Shown here one piece after another: positions 11,305-20,800 of a DNA stretch of 64,000 nucleotides (position 1 is its first letter; every line of letters begins with the position of its first letter). A program made the position numbers and the translations under genes. Source of the stretch: Mauremys mutica (Eukaryota; Chordata; Testudines; Geoemydidae); NCBI RefSeq assembly GCF_020497125.1, contig NW_025422919.1:62001-126000 (forward strand), given 5' to 3'. The notes below the pieces were generated by a model. The model saw nothing but the letters and a program-made list of their open reading frames with translations. It made no database searches and was not told the DNA's origin.

Positions 11305-12110
11305 GAGGGGCCCCCCGGCACGGAGCCGGGGCACGGAGCCCCCTGTCCCGGCACGGAGAGAGTCCCCGGAGCTTGGCCCCCGGCACGGAGCCTGGCCCCG
11401 GACACCCCTGCTCCAGCACGGAGAGAGTCCCCGGAGCTTGGCCCCCCGGCACGGAGCCTGGCCCCGGACACCCCTGTCCCGGCACGGAGAGAGTCCCCGG
11501 AGCCTGGCCCCCTGGCACGGAGCCTGGCCCCCCGGCACGGAGCCTGGCCCCGTACACCCCTGCTCCAGCACGGAGAGAGTCCCCGGAGCCTGGCCCCCGG
11601 CACGGAGCCTGGCGCCGGAACCCCCTGTCCCGGCACGGAGCCTGGCGCCGGAACCCCCTGTCCCGGCACGGAGAGAGTCCCCGGAGCCTGGCCCCCCGGC
11701 ACGGAGCCTGGCCCCGGAACCCCCTGTCCCGGCACAGAGGGAGTCCCCGGAGCCTGGCTCTGGAGCTCGACCCCCAGCACGGAGCCTGCTCCCGGAAACA
11801 TGTGCTCCAGCACGGAGCTGGTCCCTGGAGCTTGAACCCCCTGGGCATGAAGCCGGTCCCCGGAGCCCAGCCCCCTGGCAAAGAGTCTGGCCCCGGAAAC
11901 CCCTGTCCTGGCACAGAGCCAGTTCCCAGAGCCTGGCTCTGGAGCTCGACCCCCAGCACGGAGCCTGCTCCCGGAAACATGTGCCCCAGCACGGAGCCGG
12001 TCCCTGGAGCGTGAACCCCCCGGCACGGAGCCAGTCCCCAGAGCTTGACCCCGGGCCTGGAGCCGGCTCCTGGACACCCCTGCTCCAGCCCCCCGGGACA
12101 GAGCCCTGGC
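11305..12110 (+). repeat. GGCACGGAG-rich tandem repeat in POP7 3' UTR
   Basis: Repeated modules GGCACGGAGAGAGTCCCCGG, AGCCTGGCCCC and GGCACGGAGCCTGGCCCCGG follow the POP7 stop directly. Because the next AATAAA is at 12410, this array is probably transcribed as 3' UTR. Confidence 0.8.
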
Positions 12111-12409
12111 ACGGAGATGCCCCCGGAGCCGACCCCCAGATCCCCTCCACTGGCACAGAGCCGCCCCCAAGCACACCTGTCTGGCTGTGTTTATGTGGGG
12201 GGGACATTTGACCTTTACCCCTTTCTGGACCACCCCCCACCCATCCGCTCCTCTCCTGCCCCCACCCAACCAAGACTGGACGCCGGAGCCTGATGGGAGG
12301 CAGCTGGGGGGGGTGGGATTCTGATTTTGGGGTGATGGGGGGGCTGGGGAAAGGCCTCCCCCCCCTCCTGCCAGGACCTGGCTCATGGCCTGCACCTGTT
12401 GGATTGAAC

Positions 12410-12415
12410 AATAAA
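12410..12415 (+). terminator. POP7 polyadenylation signal
   Basis: AATAAA about 1.1 kb after the POP7 stop codon, followed by a T/G-containing stretch. It is the first canonical hexamer after the stop. Confidence 0.65.
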
Positions 12416-12479
12416 AGCAACCAGTGGTTCGGTCAGCACTGGACTTCCCCATGGGGCCCCGTGTGACATCACTTGGGGG

Positions 12480-12770
12480 GCGCTGGCTGGGGAATGGGGC
12501 AGGGGCCTGTCCCCTCTGGGGGGCACCGGCTCCCCCCCGGCCCCAGGGCGGGGACTGGCTGGCTCAGGGGGGCGGGGAATGGGGCAGGGGCCTGTCCCCT
12601 CTGGGGGGCGCCGGCTCCCCCCCGGCCCCAGGGCAGGGACTGGCTGGCTCAGGGGGGCGGGGAATGGGGCAGGGGCCTGTCCCCTCTGGGGGGCGCCGGC
12701 TCCCCCCCGGCCCCAGGGCAGGGACTGGCTGGCTCCGGGGGGTGGGGAATGGGGCAGGGGTTTGTCCCTG
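12480..12770 (+). repeat. Unit N minisatellite, about 86 bp
   Basis: Three and a half copies of a unit containing GGGGAATGGGGCAGGGGCCT, GTCCCCTCTGGGGGGCGCCG and GGGACTGGCTGGCTC. Single or inverted copies recur near 24895, 28205-28580 and 47700. Confidence 0.85.
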
Positions 12771-12879
12771 TGATGGAATAGGGACTGTCTGTGTGGCTGG
12801 TAGGTGAGAGCAGGGACTGTCTGTGTGCTTGGTAGGCAGAGACAGGTCTGCAGCTGTAACATGAGCCTGGCCTGGGGGA

Positions 12880-13165
12880 GGGGAGGTCTCACCTCTGGCT
12901 GTAGCTAGACAAAGGGAGGGGGGAAGTGGAATCAGTTTTTGGTTTTGGGAGCTGGGTGGTGGGTTTCAGGGGATCCTAAGCTGGGATCCAAGCACCCTGA
13001 ACCCCCCAGAAAGGCCAGATTGAGGGGTCCTGGCTCTGAACCCAAGCTGGGCTGTATCCTGTGTTCCTGTTGTTCAATAAACCTTCTGTTTTACTCGCTG
13101 GCTGAGAGTCACTGTGAGCCCAGAGAGAGGGGTGCAGGGCCGGACTCCCCCACACTCCGTGACAG
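12880..13165 (+). mobile_element. Retroelement 3'-tail fragment (LTR-like)
   Basis: Contains GTTCCTGTTGTTC, AATAAACCTTCTGTTTTACT and GCTGGCTGAGAGTCAC. The same roughly 50-bp block recurs at 63606-63657 with few changes in otherwise unrelated flanks, showing a dispersed element. Polyadenylation signal plus a conserved tail suggest an LTR R/U5 region, but class is uncertain. Confidence 0.45.
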
Positions 13166-13394
13166 TCCCCTCTAGGAATTCCTGGGGGGCCAGGCTGGGC
13201 CCTTCCTAACCATGTGAAACCAGCTGCTAAACGCACCCCCCGGGGTGTCCTGAGAGCAGTTCACTATAACCAGCCGCCCCGCCCCAGAGGTGGGCCCATC
13301 TCAGCAGCGGGCGAGGGGTCCCTGCATAAACCCCCAAGACTGGGGTAATGAGCTAGAAATTCCCAGAGTAACAATCCAGATACAGTGACAGATC

Positions 13395-13865
13395 TGAGCC
13401 TAGAACCCAGGCTCCCAGCACCCCCCGCTCTGACCCACCAGCCCCCACTCCCCTCCCAGAGCCGGGGAGAGAACCCAGGAGTCCTGGCTCCCAGCCCCCC
13501 TGCTCTGACCCACCAGCCCCCACTCCCCTCCCAGAGCCGGGGAGAGAACCCAGGAGTCCTGCCTCCCAGCCCCCCTGCTCTGACCCACCAGCCCCCACTG
13601 CCCTCCCAGAGCCAGGAGAGAACCCAGGAGTCCTGGCTCCCAGCCCCACCCGCTCTAACCCACCAGCCCCCACTCCCCTCCCAGAGCCGGGGAGAGAACC
13701 CAGGAGTCCTGGCTCCCAGCCCCCCCCTGCTCTGACCCACCGGCCCCCACTCCCCTCCCAGAGCCGGGGAGAGAACCCAGGAGTCCTGGCTCCCAGCCCC
13801 CGCTGCTCTAACCCACCAGCCCCCACTCCCCTCCCAGAGCCGGGGAGAGAACCCAGGCGTCCTGG
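13395..13865 (-). repeat. Unit A minisatellite array
   Basis: Six copies of unit A in minus orientation, intergenic between POP7 and EPO. A lone unit C copy precedes it at about 13270-13325. Confidence 0.9.
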
Positions 13866-14261
13866 CTCCCGCTCCCCGGGCGCTGGCTGCGCGTGTCAGT
13901 CACACCTGGCGCAGGCCGGAGGGAGGCCCTGGCAGAGCCGGGATCGGGAGCCCCGGGGGGGGGGGGGGCAGGCAGGGCCGGCTCTCGCCCCCGCTGCCCT
14001 TTGCCCCGCTGCCCCCCGGTTGATGAGTGACCGGCTCTGGCGCCGGGGCCCGGCTCTGTTTGCCGAAGGCTCCGGGGTCGATGGACCTGGCAGCCCCCGC
14101 GGCCTCGGTCCCTGCAGCCCGGCACGTATCCCCCACTGTTATCCTTGGCCCAGGCCCAGCGCGGGCCAGCGGCCGGCAGCCGCGGGGGGGTCCTGCCACT
14201 GCCTCCCCCGGCCGCGGCCCCTGCCCCACCCACGAGACCTGCTGCGGGGAGCTCAGCCCAG

Positions 14262-14520
14262 CCAGGACGCCTGGGTTCTCTCCCCGGCGCTGAGAGGGGA
14301 GTGGGGGCTGGTGGGTCAGAGCAGGGGGGCTGGCAGCCAGGACTCCTGGGTTCTCTCCCTGGCTCTGGGAGGGGACTGGGGGCTGGTGGGTTGGAGCAGG
14401 GGGGGCTGGGAGCCAGGATGCCTGGGTTCTCTCCCCAGCTCTGGGAGGGGAGTGGGGGCTGGTGGTTAGAGCAGGGGGGCTGGGAGCCAGGACTCCTGGG
14501 TTCTCTCCCGGCTCGGGGAG
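14262..14520 (+). repeat. Unit A minisatellite array
   Basis: Three to four copies of unit A in plus orientation, about 400 bases from a minus-orientation array, so the two could pair as an inverted repeat. Confidence 0.9.
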
Positions 14521-14751
14521 CAGTGTCCGGGGGTACTACACCATCCAAGCTGCGGTGGTGGGTCCCTGCCTCCCCAAACGCTCAGTGCAAGCCCCACGTG
14601 GGGCTGTAGGGAGGTGGATGGGGGGGTTTCTAGGGGTCGCTCTCCCCATCTGAGCCGTTCCGACCTGATCGGTTCTATTCCACCTCTTGAAATATCCCGG
14701 CTTGAATGTCCCATCCTGTCCTAAGCTGTTATGCTCTGTGCCCACCACCCT

Positions 14752-15335
14752 CCGCCCCAGAGCTGGGCGCATCTCAGCGCCGGGCGAGGGGTCCCTGGGT
14801 AACCGGCCGCCCCGCCCCAGAGGTGGCTGCATCTCAGTGCCGGGCGAGGGGTTCGTGGGTAACCAGCCGCCCCGCCCCACAGGTGGGCGCATCTCAGCGC
14901 CGGGCGAGGGGTCCCTGGGTAACCGGCCGCCCCGCCCCAGAGGTGGGCGCGTCTCAGCGCCAGGCGAGGGGTCCCTGGGTCACCGGCCGCCCCGCCCCAG
15001 AGGTGGCTGCATCTCAGCGCCGGGCGAGGGGTCCCTGGGTAACCGGCCGCCCCGCCCCAGAGGTGGCTGCATCTCAGCGCCGTGCGAGGGGTCCCTGGGT
15101 AACCGGCCGCCCCGCCCCAGAGGTGGCTGCATCTCAGCGCCGGGCCAGGGGTCCCTGGGTAACCGGCCGCCCCGCCCCAGAGGTGGCCGCGTCTCAGCGC
15201 CGGGCGAGGGGTCCCTGGGTCACCGGCCGCCCCGCCCCAGAGGTGGCTGCATCTCAGCGCCGGGCCAGGGGTCCCTGGGTAACCGGCCGCCCCGCCCCAG
15301 AGGTGGCCGCGTCTCAGCGCCGGGCGAGGGCTCAC
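14752..15335 (+). repeat. Unit C 60-bp tandem array (about 10 copies)
   Basis: Exact 60-bp period: AGAGGTGGCTGCATCTCAGC, GCCGGGCGAGGGGTCCCTGG, GTAACCGGCCGCCCCGCCCC. Variation is confined to a few positions (GCTGC/GGCGC, TAACC/TCACC). One of four clusters, all in the same orientation. Confidence 0.95.
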
Positions 15336-15606
15336 GCGCCCGGCCGGTGTGACAGACGCCTGGAGCCGCTGGACAGCGTCAGAGTCTCGCAGACAATCAG
15401 GTCCCCATTGTTAGCGGCTTCCTCCCGCCTGGGGATGATGGAAAATGAAGCGCTTGTTCCCTGTGGCTTCTCCAGGCAGCCCGACGCCTCCGCAGCCCGA
15501 ACCCCGGGTCGGAGACGCTCCCCAGGGCGGGGACGGACGCACATCGGCCCTGCGGGGACCCCCAGCCCCGGCGTACGTGTAGCCGTCCAGGTCATCTGAA
15601 CCAGGG

Positions 15607-16170
15607 CCTGAGAGGGAACCCAGGAGTCCTGGCTCCCAGCCCCCCCCCTTCTCTAACCACCAGCCCCCACTCCCCTCTCAGAGCCAGGAAGAGAACCCAG
15701 GAGTCCTGGCTCCCAGCCCCCCTGCTCTGACCTGCCAGCCCCAACTCCCCTCCCAGAGCCAGGCAGAGAACCCAGGAGTCCTGGCTCCCAGCACCCCCTG
15801 CTCTAACCACCAGCCCCCACTCCCCTCCCAGAGCCGGGGAGAGAACCCAGGAGTCCTGGCTCCCAGCCCCCCTGCTCTAACCACCAGCCCCCACTCCCCT
15901 CCCAGAGCCGGGGAGAGAACCCAGGAGTCCTGGCTCCCAGCCCCCCCTGCTCTAACCACCAGCCCCCACTCCCCTCCCAGAGCCGGGGTGAGAACCCAGG
16001 AGTCCGATGATTTTAAGATAGATATTCCATTCCCCACCCTGCCGGTGCCCCTCACTCCCGACCTGCAGCCCCTGCCAGCCCGGCCCTGCCGGTGCCCCTC
16101 ACTCCCGATCCGCAGCCCCTGCCCCCCCAGCCCTGCCGGTGCCCCTCACTCCCGACCCGCAGCCCCCCAG
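15607..16170. repeat. Unit A array (minus) followed by unit B copies (plus)
   Basis: About five unit A copies in minus orientation to 16005, then two to three unit B copies at 16035-16170. Intergenic, upstream of EPO. Confidence 0.88.
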
Positions 16171-16379
16171 CCCGGCCCGGGCGGAAGTGCTCAGGAGCCA
16201 GACAGGTGTTTGTTCCAGAGGCTTCTCGGCAGCCCGTCGGGGTCGTGTTTTCACAGGGCCCAAGAGCTGGGAACAAAGTGCCCACGTCAGGGGAGATGGC
16301 AGGGAGCCCGCTGGGCGTGTGCCGAGCTCGGCCCTGCCACACCCTGCATGGCACTGAGCCCCCCCCTGCCCCCACCCCG

Positions 16380-17250
16380 GCCGGGGAGAGAACCCAGGAG
16401 TCTGGGCTCCCAGCCCCCCCTGCTCCAACCCACCAGCCCCCACTCCCCTCCCAGAGCCAGGGAGAGAACCCAGGAGTCCTGGCTCCCAGCCCCCCCCTGC
16501 TCTACTCCACCAGCCCCCACTCCCCTCCCAGAGCCAGGGAGAGAACCCAGGAGTCCGGGCTCCCAGCCCCCTGGGCAGGGAGTGGGGGCTGGTGGTTAGA
16601 GAAGCGGGGCTGGGAGCCAGGACTCCTGGGTTCTCTCCCCAGCTCTGGGAGGGGAGTGGGGGCTGGTGGGTTAGAGCAGGAGGGCTGGGAGCCAGGACTC
16701 CTGGGTTCTCTCCCTGGCTTTGGGAGGGGAGTGGGGGCTGGTGGGTTAGAGCAGGGGGGCTGGGAGCCAGGACTCCTGGGTTCTCTCCCCGGCTCTGGGA
16801 GGGCAGTGGGGCCTGGTGGGTTAGAGCAGGGGGGGCTGGGTGCCAGGACTCCTGGGTTCTCTCCCCGGCTCTGGGAGGGGAGTGGGGGCTGGTGGGTTAG
16901 AGCAGGAGGGCTGGGAGCCAGGACTCCTGGGTTCTCTCCCCGGCTCTGGGAGGGGAGTGGGGGCTGGTGGGTTAGAGCAGGGGGGCTGGGAGCCAGGACT
17001 CCTGGGTTCTCTCCCTGGCTCTGGGTGGGGAGTGCGGGCTGGTGGGTTAGAGCAGGGGAGGGCTGGGAGCCAGGTCTCCTGGGTTCTCTCCCCGGCTCTG
17101 GGAGTGGAGTGGGGGCTGGTGGGTTAGAGCAGCGGGGGCTGGGAGCCAGGACTCCTGGGTTCTCTCCCCGGCTCTGGGAGGGGAGTGGGGGCTGGTGGTT
17201 AGAGCAGGGGGCGGGCTGGGAGCCAGGACTCCTGGGTTCTCCCCCACTCT
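16380..17250. repeat. Head-to-head inverted unit A arrays
   Basis: Unit A copies in minus orientation (16380-16560) abut about nine copies in plus orientation (16575-17250), with the switch near 16565. The junction is a natural inverted repeat with almost no spacer. Confidence 0.9.
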
Positions 17251-17279
17251 CACAAACCACACCCTAGCTCCTGACACCC

Positions 17280-17822
17280 GGGGCGGGGGGGGGGACTGAC
17301 AGCTGTCACTCCAAGCCCAGGGGCGGGCGATGGGTCAGGCCTCTGGCTGCCCCGCGCCGCCCCCCCCCCTCCGTGCGCCAGGCGACCTCGGGCCGTAACC
17401 TGTCGCTGCCTCGTGGCGCCGGGCCAGGAGCCGACGTGCGGCCGCCCGCATGGCCCTTTCCTCGAAGACGCTGCCTCCGGCGGGGGCCTGAGGAAACCCC
17501 CCGGCTTCCTGCCCCCCGCCCCCCCCCGCCGAGCCCCGTCTCTAAAGCGCCCGGCTCCGGCCGCGGCCCCCCGGCACATTCCTGCAGCCGGCCAGGCTCC
17601 CGCGACCTCGGGACGCGGAGTTCGGATGAAACATTAACTCCCCAGCTTCACCGCCTGCCCTGCGGAGTCACAGAGCAGCCGGGAGCCAGCCGGGGGCCGG
17701 GGGCCGCAGCCGCGCAGGCGATGCCCCCGCCGGAGTAGCCGGGACCCCCGCGGCCTCGCCGATTGCGCGTCGGGATGGGAGCCTGGGGCCCCCACTAGGC
17801 CGGGAGGCGATGCAGACTGGAT
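17280..17822 (+). promoter_or_regulatory. CpG-rich EPO upstream region
   Basis: Non-repetitive, CpG-rich sequence directly before the EPO start codon, containing CCGACGTGCGGCCG (ACGTG at 17434-17438, an HRE core). No TATA box is seen. Taken as the EPO promoter and 5' UTR from position only. Confidence 0.5.
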
Positions 17823-20800
17823 ATGGGGAGATCTGGTGAGTAACCCTGACCCGGACGCCTGGGTCCTGTCCCACAGCGAGGGAGACGGGGGGGGTCTCAG
17901 TCACTGGAGGGTCACTAAAGATGCACCCCCCCCAAAAAAATGGGAAAATGGAGAAAGGCCCCAGCTCCCTGAGCCAGCTGGGACCCCCGTTCTGAGGCTG
18001 GATAGGGGGTGGTGCCCCCTAGACGGGACCGGCCCCCTGCCCCATTCCCCTCCGGCCCACCTCACTGTGGAGCAGGCTCCGGGCTGCAAAGACTAACGTG
18101 TGTGGGGTCGGGGACTGGGATCCAGAGCCGGGGAGAGAACCCAGGCGTCCTGGCTCCCAGCCCCCGTGCTCTGACCCACCAGCCCCCACTCCCCTCCCAG
18201 AGCCAGGGGGAGAACCCAGGAGTCCTGGCTCCCAGCCCCCGTGCTCTGACCCACCAGCCCCCACTCCCCTCCCAGAGCCGGGGAGAGAACCCAGGAGTCC
18301 TGGCTCCCAGCCCCCCTGCTCTAACCACCAACCCCCACTCCTCTCCCAGAACCGGGGAAAGAACCCAGGAGTCCTGGCTCCCAGCCCCCCCCCCAACCCA
18401 CCAGCCCCTACTTCCCTTCCCAGAGCTGGGGAAAGAACCCAGGAGTCCTGATTCACCCTACATACCCCCATGTGTAGATCTGTGCGATGCAATGGACTGG
18501 GGGTTTAGGGGGCGGGGGGGGCTGTGGGGCAGGGTTGGAGGGGTGTGGATGGAGACGGATGCATGGAAAGAAGTGGGGGGTCACGCGGACCGTGGAGCGC
18601 GATAGGAGAACGTCCGGGGTCCGCGCCCCTGACCCACAGCCAGGGCCCGACTCCGGGTAGCCGCCTGGGGGGGTCCAGCCGCAGAACCGGGGGGCCCGAT
18701 GGCTGACGCCGCCTGACGAGCAGAAGCTCTCTGAAAAGCGGCCGTCGCAGGAGCATTTCAGACGCGTCTCCGGACGTCACCCCGACCCTTTCTGGCAGCG
18801 CCGGCTGGGGAAACCGGAGGAGCTCGGCGGGCGCCGCCGGAGGGGCCGTTGCGGGAAGACGTGGGGCTCTGAAGAGATCTGCCCCGCCCGCCCCGGAGAG
18901 CTTTACAAAACCCCACCAAACAGGAGGCGATTTGGGCTGAAGATGAGCGACCGGGGCAGGGGTCTCCCCGGGAGCTCCCCGACGAGGGCCGGAGCCGAGC
19001 GCCTCCTTTGATCTACGGGACACGCCGGGGCCGTATCCCTCCGGCCGGCGCTCGGCTGAAACCGGCATCTTCCTGCGGCCGGTGCCCAAAGACGGGGAGC
19101 GCCCGGCTCCGCGGTGCGACCGATGAGGGGAGGTTGGAAGAAGCGGCCGTGTGACGTCTAGAGGAGACGCAGCTGGGGCAGGAGATGGGTTTGGGGCTCG
19201 ACTCTCCGGCACCAGGGTAGGACGGGAAGGAAGCGATGGCAAACCCTGGCAGAAATTGGGGGGGGGGAGCCCCCCACCCGCGCATTGCCTCTGCATGGAG
19301 ACCTGCGTGATACAGGACGTCAGAGCCGATGCTCCTTCCCCAACCGGCCGCTCACCCGGACCGAGCAACGCCGGGGACGGTCGAACCGGCCACCCTCACC
19401 GCCACCCCTGACTCTGCTGCCAAATTAGCCGGCGTCCAAATCAGAGTGAAACATCCTCCTCCCGCGGAGGCGGACACTCGGGATGGCAAAATACACCACT
19501 GAAGGCAGAGGAGGCAGCTTGACCGTGGTCAAGGAAGCTGATCCTGATTCTGGAAGCCTGGACCCATAAATTTCGCTACCCGGTGACGCCGTGTCCCGCA
19601 GATGCTCCGTTGCTCCCGTCAACTATTACCGGCTTCCCCCGACGCCCCCGGCTTCAGCTCCGGCTAATATTCGTCTTGTCTTTGAGAGCCAAACCCAAGC
19701 ACCCAGAGGAAGCGGCAGGACGCGGGTTAGATCTCCGCCCTCGCGTTGGGAGAACGGGGGAAGACGTCGACGGAAAAACCAAGGGACGGGACGCACGGGG
19801 ACGACCAGAGACAAGCCTCCCACGCGCGCCATGAAGAGACGGAGGGTCCAGGAAGCAGAGTGAGGAACCAGTCCTGGGGGAGGTCGGTTTTGTCGGCAAA
19901 GAGGGACGTTAAAGGTTTTGTCACTGGAGCCGACAGGAGAAACCTCACCAACCCGCCGGAGACCCGTTTCGAGGTCCATCTGAGCTTGAATCAAGCACGA
20001 AGGACGTCTTGTCCAAGTCTATCCTACTGCCGAGCGCCGCCGATGCTCAGAACCCCGCCGGAAAAGACCGGCTCCTGCACCACAAACATCCTCAAAAAGC
20101 CCTCCCCACCGCTCGTGGGGAGAATCAGGGAGCAGAAAGCGCACGGTGCAGGCGACCGAGAACGTGTCCGGAGACACATGACACCTGCTCTTGGGAAGAG
20201 ACAGTAAGTGCCGGCCTTGCAAGACAAGGAGACAGGCCCAGAGTGAAAGGAGCTCGGCTCCGGGGACGTTTCGTAGTCGTGGAGAATTTTCAACTCGCGT
20301 TCGTTTCCCGGGCGCGGTTCGTCCCCGGGCGCGGTAGCACCACCGATCGGCGCCTCGGGAATTTCCGAGCCGGCGGTTCGCTGGGGCCCGATTGCAGGTC
20401 CCCTCCCTGCGTCACAGGGGCAGGAGCTGGGAACGGGGGGCGCTGGAGTGTCGTCCCCCATGAGCAAAGCCTCCAGCCCGTGGCGAGGTGGTAGAATTCG
20501 CGGGCGGCTGACGGCGAGTCAGACGGACGGGGCGAGTCCCGGACGGAGTTACCGGGAAGGGTGGGAGGAGACAGAACGGCTGGGAGGGAGCGGAGCTCAT
20601 AGACAGGGGGGTGGGGGGGCGGACGGACAGATGGATGGATGGTAGTGGGTGGGGGTGCATGAATGGATGGACGCAGGGAAGGATGGACAGAGGGTGGGGG
20701 ATGGATGGATGGAGGGATGGAGGGAGGGAGTGTGGAGGGATGGAGGAGATGGCTGGAGGGGTCCCCGTGGCTCACAACACTCTCCCCCCCCAGGGCTCTG

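Noticed and set aside
13395..18455. tRNA genes within unit A because of A- and B-box-like text
   Set aside because: No cloverleaf, anticodon loop or acceptor stem can be folded; only SINE-head similarity remains.
18460..20590. Hidden gene between EPO exon 1 and exon 2
   Set aside because: Open frames on both strands are short, overlap each other and match nothing I recognise; CpG richness alone is not enough.
20649..20710. MGVHE-like reading upstream of EPO exon 2, identical to the human EPO start
   Set aside because: The first codon is GTG, not ATG, the text lies in GGAT repeats and has no donor in phase; the 13-nt exon at 17823 fits better.
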